NCBI RefSeq assembly: GCF_900155605.1
Contig: NZ_LT707420.1
Span: 1,852,317 to 1,916,316, forward strand
Direction of reading: 5' to 3'
DNA from: Actinomyces marseillensis
Lineage (GTDB): Bacteria; Actinomycetota; Actinomycetes; Actinomycetales; Actinomycetaceae
DNA: 64,000 nucleotides
Below are positions 44,682 to 53,808 of the stretch, one piece after another. Both the position numbers and the translations under genes were made by a program. The stretch's first letter is position 1; the number at the start of each line of letters is the position of its first letter. The notes under the pieces were generated by a model, which saw nothing but the letters and a program-made list of their open reading frames with translations, was not told the DNA's origin and ran no database searches.

Positions 44682-45662
44682 TCAGGCGACCCCGTCGAAC
44701 AAAGATGTGACCGATCCGTCGTCGAAAACTTCACGAATTGCGCGCGCGAGAAGCGGTGCAATGGGCAAAATTGTCAACTTCTCGAAACGCTTTTCCGGAG
44801 CAATCGGCAAGGTGTCGGTGACGATCACTTCGCTGGCACCGCACTCAGAGAGACGCTGTGCAGCCGGATCGGACAGAATGCCGTGCGTTGCAGCAACGAT
44901 GACCGAGGAAGCGCCAGCGTTCATGACGACCTTGACGGCCTCGGAAATGGTGCCAGCGGTGTCGATCATGTCATCGACCAGCACGCACTGCTTACCCGCA
45001 ACATCACCAACGACGCGGTTAGCGACGGCAACATTGGGGCGCGTGGTGTCACGAGTCTTGTGGACAAAGGCCAGCGGGCAACCGCCCAGCTTCGCGGACC
45101 ATTTCTCGGCAACGCGGATTCGACCAGCATCCGGGGAAACCATGCAGACGTTGCTCAGATCAACGCGGGAACGCACGTAGTCAACCAGCACAGGCATCGC
45201 CCACAGGTGATCAACCGGGCCGTCAAAGAAGCCCTGCTCCTGCGAGGCGTGCAGGTCGACGCTCATCACGCGGTCTGCACCAGCGGTCTTGAAGAGGTCT
45301 GCGATGAGGCGTGCAGAAATAGGTTCGCGCCCCAGGTGTTTCTTATCCTGGCGCGCGTAGGGGTAATAGGGAGCAACTGCGGTAATACGCTTTGCCGATG
45401 CTCGCTTGGCTGCATCGATCATCAAAAGCTGTTCCATCAGCCACTTATTCACTTCACCGGTGTGTGACTGCAAGACGAAAACATCCGCACCGCGCACCGA
45501 CTCATTGAAACGAACGTAGGTTTCACCGCTGGCAAAGTCATATGCAGTCGTCGGAGAAACTCCGCAGTGCAATTCTTCGCCAACTTGTTGAGCGAGCTCC
45601 ATGTGTGCTCGACCTGATACAAGAACCAGACGCTTTTCTCCGCTGGTCACCAGCCCCGTCAT
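44682..45662 (-). CDS. prs: Ribose-phosphate pyrophosphokinase (PRPP synthetase)
   Basis: Makes PRPP from ribose-5-phosphate and ATP, feeding nucleotide, Trp and His synthesis. The 326-residue protein has class I signatures: FASGETYVRFNESVRGADVFV, VAPYYPYARQDKKHLGREPIS, SVDLHASQEQGFFDGPVDHL, the KTRDTTRPN catalytic-loop region and the PRPP loop CVLVDDMIDTAGT. GAGGA lies 9-10 nt before the ATG. It lies between glmU and rplY on one strand, probably one operon. Confidence 0.96.
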   Translation of the reverse strand: MTGLVTSGEKRLVLVSGRAHMELAQQVGEELHCGVSPTTAYDFASGETYVRFNESVRGADVFVLQSHTGEVNKWLMEQLLMIDAAKRASAKRITAVAPYYPYARQDKKHLGREPISARLIADLFKTAGADRVMSVDLHASQEQGFFDGPVDHLWAMPVLVDYVRSRVDLSNVCMVSPDAGRIRVAEKWSAKLGGCPLAFVHKTRDTTRPNVAVANRVVGDVAGKQCVLVDDMIDTAGTISEAVKVVMNAGASSVIVAATHGILSDPAAQRLSECGASEVIVTDTLPIAPEKRFEKLTILPIAPLLARAIREVFDDGSVTSLFDGVA

Positions 45663-45714
45663 GCGGTTTGTCCTCCCCGTTTATACGGACCTCACTCGTC
45701 GAGCAGTTTCCTGT

Positions 45715-46746
45715 TCACCGTTCGATCAAAGTGAAAGGCGTTACTATGGTATCCCCTTCAAGGTGTGTGTCACTGACCCACGACGAAGGGACCCGACAAC
45801 CCGGGCCGACCAGCGCATTTGTCAGTGTTGTTCCCGGGCCGATTTCACAACCCGACGCGATCGTTGTCTGACCGCGAAGAACAGTATGTGGGTGGATCGT
45901 TGTATCCGCTTCAATGCGGACATCACATTCGATCCATGTTGAGGCGGGATCCACGATGGATACTCCCGCACGCATGTGCTCACGACAAATTCGGCGGTTC
46001 ATTTCCGCGGCCAATTCCGCAAGCTGAACACGGTCATTGCAACCCTGCGCCATCCATTGGTCGTCAAGAACAACGCCGTTTGTTACGCAATCAGCCCGGT
46101 AGGCCTGCGCAAGAACATCGGTGAGATAGACCTCGCCCTGTTTGTTATTTGTCCCCACATGCATGAGGGCATCGCGTAAGAACTCCCCATCGAAAGCGTA
46201 GATTCCTGCGTTGATTTCACAGATCGCACGCTCTTCTTCTGTGGCATCTTTCTGCTCGACGATGCGGCAGACGTCGCCACTTGCGCCGTCTCGAACAATG
46301 CGGCCATAGCCGGTCGGATCTTCGACAATCGTTGTCAGCACAGAAACAGTTGCACCACGTTCATCATGAGAGGCAACGAGGTCATTGAGAGTGGCTGCAT
46401 CAAGCATTGGAACATCGCCGTATGTGACAAGAATCGTTCCCTTGAGGCTGTGGCCACGCCTCAGAAGTTCATCCAAAGCACACTGAACTGCACGCCCAGT
46501 TCCAGGGATGTCGTCTTGATCCGCGATGATGGCGTCGGGGTTATTGCGAAGGATTTCATCGGCAACAAGGTCACGCTGGTGGCGTACGACTGCGACTAAA
46601 TGATCGGGATCCGTACCGGCTCCAGCGCGGAGGGCGTGCCCGATCATCGATAATCCCATGACAGGATGAACGACTTTGGGAAGAGAGGACTTCATGCGTG
46701 TCCCAGCGCCTGCGGCCAGAACAATCACTGCAGTGGGAGTAGTCAT
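45715..46746 (-). CDS. glmU: GlmU uridyltransferase lacking the acetyltransferase active site
   Basis: A 343-residue protein whose N-terminal 230 residues are a normal N-acetylglucosamine-1-phosphate uridyltransferase: VLAAGAGTRMKSSLPKVVHPV, PGTGRAVQCAL, YGDVPML, GYGRIVRD, EINAGIYAF and TNNKQGEVYLTDV. The left-handed beta-helix then begins (STWIECDVRIEADTTIHPHT), but the frame stops after FTLIER, where E. coli GlmU reaches Arg333. The catalytic His and acetyl-CoA sites of the second domain are therefore missing; full GlmU has about 456 residues. After the stop no frame resumes with homology. It probably still makes UDP-GlcNAc, with acetylation done by another enzyme. Confidence 0.9.
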   Translation of the reverse strand: MTTPTAVIVLAAGAGTRMKSSLPKVVHPVMGLSMIGHALRAGAGTDPDHLVAVVRHQRDLVADEILRNNPDAIIADQDDIPGTGRAVQCALDELLRRGHSLKGTILVTYGDVPMLDAATLNDLVASHDERGATVSVLTTIVEDPTGYGRIVRDGASGDVCRIVEQKDATEEERAICEINAGIYAFDGEFLRDALMHVGTNNKQGEVYLTDVLAQAYRADCVTNGVVLDDQWMAQGCNDRVQLAELAAEMNRRICREHMRAGVSIVDPASTWIECDVRIEADTTIHPHTVLRGQTTIASGCEIGPGTTLTNALVGPGCRVPSSWVSDTHLEGDTIVTPFTLIER

Positions 46747-46775
46747 GTCGCCCTTTCACGCGCGCTCACATTGAG

Positions 46776-46846
46776 CTCCGCCCCTAGGATTCGAACCTAG
46801 ACTAAAGGCACCAAAAACCTCTGTGCTGCCGTTACACCAAGGCGGA
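46776..46846 (-). tRNA. tRNA-Gln (anticodon TTG)
   Basis: On the minus strand the sequence folds into a 71-nt cloverleaf. The 7-bp acceptor stem TCCGCCT pairs with GGGCGGA (one G-U), discriminator G; the anticodon loop TTTTGGT gives anticodon TTG; the T arm contains GGTTCGAATCC. CCA is not encoded. It lies 29 bp upstream of glmU, as in several actinobacteria. Confidence 0.95.
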
Positions 46847-46925
46847 AGGACACATAGATTGTGCCATAAACACACCCGTCTTGGCATCTAGAACCCCGAG
46901 CGACTTGAGCGTGTACGGTTAAGAC

Positions 46926-47558
46926 ATGGCCGAGAAACGAATGCGCATGAGCGGTTTTGCCCGCCGAGAGCAACTTGTTGCTGTCGGGCGAAAGACCTTT
47001 GCTTCAAAAGGATTCGACGGGACAAGTGTCGAAGAAATTGCTTCTCAAGCCAAGATTTCCAAGCCCGTCATTTATGAGCATTTTGGCGGAAAAGAAGGCC
47101 TGTATGCCGTCATCGTCGACCGCGAAGTTCACGCTCTCATGAGCGCGCTTGAAGCCGCCCTTGATTCCCAAAAACGGCCGCGTATGATCCTCGAAGACTC
47201 CGCGCTTGCATTGCTGAGCTACATTGAATCGAATTCGGATGGTTTCCGAATTCTTGTGCGCGATGCGCCACAAAATTCCACTTCCGGGTCGTTTTCATCT
47301 CTCATGGGTGACATCGCGATCAAGGTCGAGCACCTGCTTGCAAACCAGTTTTCTCAGGCGAATATGAGCCCCAAGTGGGCTCCCCTGTACGCGCAAATGC
47401 TCGTAGGTTTGATTGCGCAGGTGGGCCAATGGTGGCTTGATGAGCGTCGGATGAGTAAGGAAGACGTCGCTTCCCACGTCGTCAACCTCGTGTGGAATGG
47501 GATGCGGAACCTTCGCCCCTCCCCCGTCCTCCTCACCTCCACTGACGAGGCCAAGTAG
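46926..47558 (+). CDS. TetR-family transcriptional regulator
   Basis: A 210-residue TetR-type repressor. The helix-turn-helix domain covers residues about 12-60 (RREQLVAVGRKTFASKGFDGTSVEEIASQAKISKPVIYEHFGGKEGLY), shown here by its key parts GFDGTSVEEIA and ISKPVIYEHF; the remainder is the ligand-binding helical domain (QMLVGLIAQVGQWWLDERRM). It is divergent from tRNA-Gln/glmU, the position of a TetR gene in mycobacteria as I recall. No ribosome-binding site precedes the ATG; a leaderless mRNA is possible. Target and ligand unknown. Confidence 0.92.
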   Translation: MAEKRMRMSGFARREQLVAVGRKTFASKGFDGTSVEEIASQAKISKPVIYEHFGGKEGLYAVIVDREVHALMSALEAALDSQKRPRMILEDSALALLSYIESNSDGFRILVRDAPQNSTSGSFSSLMGDIAIKVEHLLANQFSQANMSPKWAPLYAQMLVGLIAQVGQWWLDERRMSKEDVASHVVNLVWNGMRNLRPSPVLLTSTDEAK

Positions 47559-47600
47559 GGTTTCCTTATTTTCTTCCCCACCCGGGTGGCGGCTGAAAGG

Positions 47601-49085
47601 TTAAAGATGCGCGGCCTCGGGGAAGTAGACGGAAAGACCACCGTCGGAAACGGGGAAGGTCGCCCACCCGTCCTCATCGATGACAACGGAGGGGTGTTCA
47701 CCGATCGCACACACCCAGTTTTCACCGGCACGCCACTGCCCAAGGAATAAACGCTTTTCGCCCGCTAGTCGGTCCGATAGGACAACTGCGCACCCTGTCG
47801 AGGGCTCCCCTTCAATGCCCTGTCGGGCAAAACCAACCACGTCGGGATTATCGAAAGCATCAAATTGCGGGCCCTGAGCTGCGGTCTTTCGCGCTTGCAT
47901 GAGGAAGGGAAGCTCACGCACTGCGGGGAGCACATCCCCACTGCCCAAAAGATCTCCCCAGAAAACACAGGGAACCCCGCTGTCGCGGAAAAGAATCAAA
48001 GCGTAAGCAGAGAGCTTGAACCAAGGGGCAACGGTCGATTCCAGTGATTGTCCCGGTTGAGTGTCATGGTTTTCAACGAAAGTCACCGCATTTTGGGGGC
48101 GCGTAGCAACCAAAGTATTCGTATAAAGCTGAGAAAGATCAAAGTTTCCGTCTGAGACGGAGGCCTCGTGAAAATGGAAGTGCAAGGGGACGTCGAATAA
48201 GCCAATTTGAGGCACTCGATCAAGGTAGGAACACAGCTGTCCCACGTCATAACTCCAGTATTCGCCAACAACCGGTAGAGACTTTCCTGTTGCGGTGCGA
48301 AGATCTTTCAGCCAACGCGCAAAGAAATCTGAACCGATGTGTTTGACGGCATCCAAACGCAGGGCATCAATTCCCGTGGTCTCAACGTACCAGCGGCCCC
48401 AACGGTCCAATTCTTCATTGACCTGCGGTGAGGAAACGTCAACATCGCAACCCATGAGGTAGTCGTAGTTGCCCAGCTCCTCGCCCGCGCTTGGATCCCA
48501 CTCTTTGCCATCGAAGAGCCAGACAGCGTTACTCTTCGTATTTTCGTCCCAGTCGATACCTTTGAAACACTGCGAATTCCACTGGAAATCGGAGTAGGTT
48601 CCTGCCCGACCTGGGAAGGTAAAACGGGTCCATGCTCGGATCGTCTCTTCATCGGAGATCACCTGCATTCGGTTCCCCGGATCAACCCTGCGCGCTCGAA
48701 CTTCCTCAGTTTCATCGCCGCCTAGACGATGGTTAAAGACGATATCGGCAATGACGTGGATCCCCGCCTCGTGGAGAGCATCGATGGCTGCGAGGTATTC
48801 ATCCTTCGTGCCGTACTTCGTGGCGATGCTTCCTTTTTGATCGAACTCACCCAGGTCATACATGTCGTAGACGCCGTATCCAACGTCCTCGCGCCCCTTA
48901 TAGCCCTTGTACGCGGGGGGAAGCCAAACTCCTTCAATCCCCAGCTCCGCAAGGTCGTGTGCCGTAGCGGCAATCGTCCTCCACAAGCTCTGATCAGCAG
49001 GCAAATCCCATGCGAATGCCTGCAAAAGCAAATGATCGTGGAAGTCTTGAGGCTGTGTATCTGATGAGGTGTGTTCTTCGCTCAC
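47601..49085 (-). CDS. Cytoplasmic alpha-amylase (GH13_5 type)
   Basis: Hydrolyses alpha-1,4-glucans. The 494-residue protein has no signal peptide, so it acts inside the cell, like E. coli AmyA. The (beta/alpha)8 barrel shows region I DIVFNHR, region II DALRLDAVKH (nucleophile Asp), region III VVGEYW (acid/base Glu) and region IV FVENHDTQ, and the bacterial liquefying-amylase motif GVWLPPAYKG. A GTG start has AGGA 7 nt upstream. It stands alone between convergent tetR and the deo-type cluster. It may work with GlgP on glycogen. Confidence 0.94.
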   Translation of the reverse strand: MSEEHTSSDTQPQDFHDHLLLQAFAWDLPADQSLWRTIAATAHDLAELGIEGVWLPPAYKGYKGREDVGYGVYDMYDLGEFDQKGSIATKYGTKDEYLAAIDALHEAGIHVIADIVFNHRLGGDETEEVRARRVDPGNRMQVISDEETIRAWTRFTFPGRAGTYSDFQWNSQCFKGIDWDENTKSNAVWLFDGKEWDPSAGEELGNYDYLMGCDVDVSSPQVNEELDRWGRWYVETTGIDALRLDAVKHIGSDFFARWLKDLRTATGKSLPVVGEYWSYDVGQLCSYLDRVPQIGLFDVPLHFHFHEASVSDGNFDLSQLYTNTLVATRPQNAVTFVENHDTQPGQSLESTVAPWFKLSAYALILFRDSGVPCVFWGDLLGSGDVLPAVRELPFLMQARKTAAQGPQFDAFDNPDVVGFARQGIEGEPSTGCAVVLSDRLAGEKRLFLGQWRAGENWVCAIGEHPSVVIDEDGWATFPVSDGGLSVYFPEAAHL

Positions 49086-49203
49086 TCTTTTATCCTGCCA
49101 GCCTCGATAGTTTGCCGCGAGTCAACCACGCACAGCTCCTCATAGAACAGCATACGACGGCACGCCACAGACTGGGCAGACGCACCGTAGGAGGCGAATA
49201 GAG

Positions 49204-49236
49204 CTGGTGGGCGCCTCCGAAGGAGACACCCACCAG
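49204..49236 (-). terminator. Hairpin at the end of the nucleoside cluster
   Basis: CTGGTGGG (49204-49211) pairs with CCCACCAG (49229-49236), and inside it CTCC pairs with GGAG across GAA. It lies 60 bp past the mutase stop on the minus strand; there is no clear T-run, so it may be a weak terminator or 3' stabiliser. The rest of the 210-bp space before the amylase gene shows nothing. Confidence 0.55.
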
Positions 49237-49295
49237 AAGTTTCAAGGCCGCAACTGCTGCAAGAATTCCACAGCAAGCGAGGCCTCGGGAATCAA

Positions 49296-50972
49296 TCAGA
49301 TCCCAATCGCGGCGCCAAACTCGGACTTAATTGTCTCCAAGCGCTCGCGAGCCTGCGCCCAGGGGACCTCTGCGCCATCTTCCACGGGGATTACGACTTC
49401 GAGGTAGCACTTGAGCTTGGGTTCTGTGCCAGACGGACGAGCAATCACACGGTCGCCGGCAGTAGTGGTGACCATGAGCGCATCCGTACCCGGAAGGCCA
49501 TCCCACCCCTTCGACAGGTCCACGACTCCTTCGACCTCAGCGCCGGCAAGAGTTGTCGGGGGCTGAGAACGCAGGCGCTGCATGCCCTCTGCGATCAGCT
49601 CAAGGCGATCAACGCGGAAGGTCAGAGGCGCGGTCACATGCAGGCCATAGAGCCGTGCCATGCGCTCGAGTTCGTCCTTTGCCGTGCGTCCCTGGCTCTT
49701 GAGCATTGCGAACAAGGAAGCGGCGACAACCGAGGTCGCGATACCGTCCTTATCGCGCACGCGCGTGGGATCGGGGCAAAAACCGATGGCTTCTTCATAG
49801 CCGAAGTAGAGCCCCGGAACGCGTGCAATCCACTTGAAGCCGGTGAGCGTGTGCTGGTACTTCAGCCCGTGCCCTTGAGCAATTTTGCCCAGTAAACGCG
49901 AAGAAACGATCGAGTTTGCAAAGACCGCATCCTCGGGGGCGCTTCCTGCGAGGAACTCTCCCAGCAGTGATCCCGTTTCATCGCCGGAAAGCTGACGCCA
50001 ACCATTCGACGAGGCCTCATCGGGAACCGCGAGCGCACAGCGGTCAGCATCTGGGTCGACCGCGATGATGAGGTCAGAAGCATGTGCGCGCGCATGTGCA
50101 ATAGCCAGATCCAGAGCACCGGGCTCCTCGGGGTTCGGGAAGGACACCGTCGGGAAGTCGGGGTCCGGTTCCACTTGCTCTGCAACGAGGCTGACGTTGG
50201 TAAACCCGGCCTCGTTGAGCACCTGCTGGGTCAGGGCTGCGCCCACACCGTGCATGGCGGTCAAGGTGATGGCCAGATCTTCCTTGATTTCCGGGCTTCC
50301 CTGCGCCAAAGATGCGGCGCGAGCAATGTAGTCCTCGCGAGGATCCACATTGACGATCAGCTCGTCGTTCTGAGCGATCTGATCGGCGAAAGGAGCCGAA
50401 GCAATCGCAGAAGCGATCTCGGCATCGAAGGGAGAAACGATCTGGACGCCCTGGCCGGCACCGGTCACGACGGTTCCGCCCAAGTAGACCTTGTAGCCGT
50501 TGTCGCGAGGCGGGTTGTGCGATGCGGTGACCATGATGCCCGCATCGGCGTCCAACTCGCGCACGGAGAATGCGGTGAGCGGGGTGGGGTTCTTCAGCGG
50601 AAGCAAGAACACTTCGCATCCTGCTGCCGAGGCCACGCGTGCAGCTGCGTGAGCGAAATCAACTGATCCGTAGCGGGCATCGCAACCGATGACGACGCGC
50701 GGAGCGCGCGTTGCATGCTTGAGGAGAACCGCGCACAATCCGGCGGTTGCACGGATGACAACCGAGAGATTCATTCGCGATTCGCCCGGGCCAATTTCGC
50801 CGCGCAATCCGGCAGTACCGAATTGCAGAGGGCCACTCATTGCCCGATTCAGTTCGGCAAGCGCGCCCTCGTCTCCTGCGCGCGCTGCTTCAACGGCGGA
50901 GGCAAGTTCAGCTGCGGTTGCCGGATCCGGATCGTGGTCCACCCACTGTTGAGCTCGTTCAATAACGTTCAT
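49296..50972 (-). CDS. Phospho-sugar mutase (PGM2-like), likely phosphopentomutase
   Basis: A 558-residue alpha-D-phosphohexomutase. Key sites are FGTAGLRGEIGPG at the start, the phosphoserine loop TASHNPPRDNGYKVY, the metal loop DPDADRCALA, and the sugar loop GYEEAIGFCPDP; the last domain has RPSGTEPKLKCYLE. The length and sequence fit the PGM2/PgcA type, some members of which interconvert ribose or deoxyribose 1- and 5-phosphates. It lies 13 bp after deoC in a gene set that contains no deoB, so a phosphopentomutase role is the natural reading; phosphoglucomutase or phosphomannomutase activity remains possible. The ATG at 50972 has GGGGGA upstream. Confidence 0.9.
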   Translation of the reverse strand: MNVIERAQQWVDHDPDPATAAELASAVEAARAGDEGALAELNRAMSGPLQFGTAGLRGEIGPGESRMNLSVVIRATAGLCAVLLKHATRAPRVVIGCDARYGSVDFAHAAARVASAAGCEVFLLPLKNPTPLTAFSVRELDADAGIMVTASHNPPRDNGYKVYLGGTVVTGAGQGVQIVSPFDAEIASAIASAPFADQIAQNDELIVNVDPREDYIARAASLAQGSPEIKEDLAITLTAMHGVGAALTQQVLNEAGFTNVSLVAEQVEPDPDFPTVSFPNPEEPGALDLAIAHARAHASDLIIAVDPDADRCALAVPDEASSNGWRQLSGDETGSLLGEFLAGSAPEDAVFANSIVSSRLLGKIAQGHGLKYQHTLTGFKWIARVPGLYFGYEEAIGFCPDPTRVRDKDGIATSVVAASLFAMLKSQGRTAKDELERMARLYGLHVTAPLTFRVDRLELIAEGMQRLRSQPPTTLAGAEVEGVVDLSKGWDGLPGTDALMVTTTAGDRVIARPSGTEPKLKCYLEVVIPVEDGAEVPWAQARERLETIKSEFGAAIGI

Positions 50973-50985
50973 TTTTCCCCCTGAA

Positions 50986-51639
50986 TTAGTCTTCAAGACC
51001 GGCAAGAATCGCTGCGGTTGCAGAAACGCCCAGACGATTCGCGCCCGCCTCGATCATTGCGATAGCCGTTTGGGCGTCGCGAATACCGCCAGATGCCTTG
51101 ACTCCCACGTTTTCACCCACGGTTTGACGCATCAGTTCAACGGCGTGAACCGAGGCCCCACCTGCGGGGTGGAAACCGGTCGAGGTTTTGACGAAATCCG
51201 CACCCGCGGCTACGGCTGCGCGGCACACGGCAACGATTTCTTCATCGGTGAGAGCTGCGGATTCGATGATGACCTTCAAGATCTTGCCGGCAGGAATCTC
51301 AGCGCGAACGGCACGAATCTCGTCTTCGACCTGGTCGAACTTTGCTTCCTTTGCGAGGGCAATATTGATCACCATGTCGATCTCGTCAGCGCCATCGGCA
51401 ATAGCCTGCTTGGCTTCATAGGCCTTGACATTCGGCTTCACTGCCCCCGAAGGGAAGCCCACGACGCAGGCGACCTTCAGTCCTTCGGGCACCTCAAGCG
51501 GGAGCATCGATGGGGACACGCACACGGAATAGGTACCAAAACGTGCACCTTCCTCAACGATCCGCGCGACATCGGCGCTAGTGGCCTCGGGCTTGAGGAT
51601 CGTGTGGTCAATCAGGTGTGCAACTTCAGACTTCTTCAT
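50986..51639 (-). CDS. deoC: Deoxyribose-phosphate aldolase
   Basis: Splits 2-deoxyribose-5-phosphate into acetaldehyde and glyceraldehyde-3-phosphate. The 217-residue TIM barrel has [12 protein letters not shown] at the start, the Schiff-base Lys in [16 protein letters not shown], the second lysine region [11 protein letters not shown] and [12 protein letters not shown] at the end. The ATG at 51639 has AAAAGGAAAAG upstream. It lies between deoD and the phospho-sugar mutase gene on one strand with short gaps. Confidence 0.97.
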   Translation of the reverse strand: MKKSEVAHLIDHTILKPEATSADVARIVEEGARFGTYSVCVSPSMLPLEVPEGLKVACVVGFPSGAVKPNVKAYEAKQAIADGADEIDMVINIALAKEAKFDQVEDEIRAVRAEIPAGKILKVIIESAALTDEEIVAVCRAAVAAGADFVKTSTGFHPAGGASVHAVELMRQTVGENVGVKASGGIRDAQTAIAMIEAGANRLGVSATAAILAGLED

Positions 51640-51658
51640 ACTTTTCCTTTTCAAGTCC

Positions 51659-52366
51659 TCAGATCTGGGCCAGAGGAAGCGCGATCTCCATCATCTGAGT
51701 GAAGGCGGTCTGACGTTCTTCCGCGGTCGTTTCTTCGCCGGTCACGATGGAGTCAGAAACAGTGAAGAGACCCAGCGCTTCCACTCCTGCCTCGGCAGCG
51801 GTCGCGTACAGGCCAGCAGTTTCCATCTCGATGGCCATGATTCCCATCTTCTTCCAACGATCGTTGAAAGTCGGATCTGCGTTGTAGAAGGTGTCAGAAG
51901 AAAGGATGTTACCAACGTGCGTGGTCACTCCCAGTTCCTTTGCATTCTGGCGGACTGCTTCAATCAGCCGGTAGGAACCGATCGGTGCGTAAGTTCCGGG
52001 GATGTTGTACTGATCAAGGAAGTTTGAGTTCGTGCATGCGCCCTGAGCGATGACAACGTCGTAGAGGTTGATACCTTCTTGCAGCGCACCACAGGTACCG
52101 ATGCGGATGAGCTTCGTGCAGCCAAAGACATGGATCAGTTCCCAGGCGTACAGCGAGATTGAAGGAATACCCATGCCCGAACCCATGACGGACACGGGAG
52201 TGCCCTGGTAGGTGCCGGTGAAGCCCAGCATGTTACGCACCGAGTTAAACTGCTGCGCATCCTCAAGGTAGGTTTCGGCGATGAACTTGGCGCGGAGCGG
52301 ATCTCCGGGCAGCAAGATAGTCGGGGCGATAGGAGCCTTCGGGTCAATGTGCGGCGTTGATTTCAT
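51659..52366 (-). CDS. deoD: Purine-nucleoside phosphorylase, DeoD type
   Basis: Phosphorolyses purine (deoxy)nucleosides to base and (deoxy)ribose-1-phosphate. The 235-residue hexameric-type protein shows [52 protein letters not shown], and the nucleoside-site [19 protein letters not shown] followed by [10 protein letters not shown]. The ATG at 52366 is preceded by GGAGTGG. It is downstream of deoA and upstream of deoC. Confidence 0.96.
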   Translation of the reverse strand: MKSTPHIDPKAPIAPTILLPGDPLRAKFIAETYLEDAQQFNSVRNMLGFTGTYQGTPVSVMGSGMGIPSISLYAWELIHVFGCTKLIRIGTCGALQEGINLYDVVIAQGACTNSNFLDQYNIPGTYAPIGSYRLIEAVRQNAKELGVTTHVGNILSSDTFYNADPTFNDRWKKMGIMAIEMETAGLYATAAEAGVEALGLFTVSDSIVTGEETTAEERQTAFTQMMEIALPLAQI

Positions 52367-52443
52367 GGTTGTCCACTCCAATGCGGTTGTTGTTCTGTCA
52401 GTCGGTCATTGCCTCGCAGAGGCACTTCTAGGTGTCTGTCTTC

Positions 52444-53727
52444 TTAGCCCACGCGGTCCAAAATGATGCTGCGAGCAGCCGGGGCAGTATCGCTGATGCG
52501 CACTCCCCCATCCAGTGCTTCGAGAGCACGAGGAATACGCCACTCATCGTCGGTGTGCAGGGTGAAGAGCGCGTCTCCCTTGCGCACGAGTTCCCCCGGC
52601 TTGGCGTGAATTTCAATTCCCGCTCCCGCCTGCACCGGATCGTCTTTGACTGCACGGCCCGCGCCCAGCCTCCACGAGGCCACGCCCACGCTGAGTGCAT
52701 CCATTTCGGAAATGAAGCCATCGGCCTCGGCAGTGACCGTGTGGGTTAGCGCGGAAGTCGGCAAAGCTGCGTCGGGGTCTCCGCCCTGTTCACGGATCAT
52801 CGCGCGCCACACATCCATGGCGCGACCGTCCTTCAGCGCTGCTTCCACATCGGCATCGGGGCGTCCTGCCATGGTGAGCATGGCGCGAGCAAGTTCAACG
52901 GTCAATTCGACGACGTCCGCGGGACCACCACCGGCAAGAACCTCAACGGATTCTTCAACTTCAAGGGCGTTACCGACCTTGAGTCCCAGCGGAGTGGACA
53001 TATCGGTGAGAAGCGCCTGAGTCTTTACACCGGCATCGCGGCCTAGGTCCACCATGGTGCGCGCCAGCTCGCGAGCGTGATCAATGTCCTTCATGAAAGC
53101 ACCGCTGCCAACCTTGACGTCCAGAACCAAGGAGTCGGTTCCCTCGGCGATTTTCTTCGACATGATCGAAGAAGCAATGAGGGGAATGCAATCCACGGTC
53201 GAAGTGATGTCGCGCAGCGCGTAGAGCTTCTTATCTGCAGGAGCCAGGCCCGCTCCAGCGGCGCAAATCACCGCTCCGCATCCCTCGCCCAATTGGTGGT
53301 AGATCTCGTCGTTGGACAAAGATGCACGCCAGCCGGGAATGGCCTCGAGTTTGTCGAGGGTTCCGCCCGTGTGGCCGAGGCCTCGACCGGAAAGCTGCGG
53401 CACTGCAACGCCGAAGACTGCAACAAGCGGGGCAAGCGGAAGGGTGATCTTATCGCCCACGCCACCGGTCGAGTGCTTATCCGCGGTAACGCGAGAAATA
53501 CGCGCAAAATCCATGCGCTCGCCCGAATCGATCATGGCCTGAGTCCACGTCACGATTTCTTCACGGTCCATTCCGCGCAGGAAAACAGCCATGGCCAAGG
53601 CGGCCATTTGCTCGTCCTTCATGACCCCGCGCGTGTAGGCATCAATGGTCCATTGAATTTCTTCAGTGGACAGTTTCCCGCCATCGCGCTTCACGCGAAT
53701 GACGTCGACGGCATCAAACTGTTTCAT
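52444..53727 (-). CDS. deoA: Thymidine/pyrimidine-nucleoside phosphorylase
   Basis: Phosphorolyses thymidine, deoxyuridine or uridine. The 427-residue protein contains the family signature SGRGLGHTGGTLDKLEAIPG, the substrate-site KHSTGGVGDK, SSIMSKKIAEGTDSLVLDVKVGSGAFMK, and the C-terminal alpha/beta domain (GAGIEIHAKPGELVRKGDALFTLH). Since cytidine deaminase precedes it, it would use the deaminated products. The ATG at 53727 has GGAAGGA upstream. A hairpin separates it from cdd. Confidence 0.95.
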   Translation of the reverse strand: MKQFDAVDVIRVKRDGGKLSTEEIQWTIDAYTRGVMKDEQMAALAMAVFLRGMDREEIVTWTQAMIDSGERMDFARISRVTADKHSTGGVGDKITLPLAPLVAVFGVAVPQLSGRGLGHTGGTLDKLEAIPGWRASLSNDEIYHQLGEGCGAVICAAGAGLAPADKKLYALRDITSTVDCIPLIASSIMSKKIAEGTDSLVLDVKVGSGAFMKDIDHARELARTMVDLGRDAGVKTQALLTDMSTPLGLKVGNALEVEESVEVLAGGGPADVVELTVELARAMLTMAGRPDADVEAALKDGRAMDVWRAMIREQGGDPDAALPTSALTHTVTAEADGFISEMDALSVGVASWRLGAGRAVKDDPVQAGAGIEIHAKPGELVRKGDALFTLHTDDEWRIPRALEALDGGVRISDTAPAARSIILDRVG

Positions 53728-53762
53728 GATGTCCTTCCTGGGTGTTATTTCGGAGAATGCTT

Positions 53763-53801
53763 GGCGGGCGCGCACACCATCCAGGGACGTGCACGCCCGC
53801 C
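53763..53801 (-). terminator. Intercistronic hairpin between cdd and deoA
   Basis: A 13-bp stem with one G-U pair (53763-53775 with 53789-53801) closes a 13-nt loop. No T-run follows on the minus strand, so it may tune expression or protect mRNA rather than terminate fully. Confidence 0.6.
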
Positions 53802-53808
53802 GCAGTCA

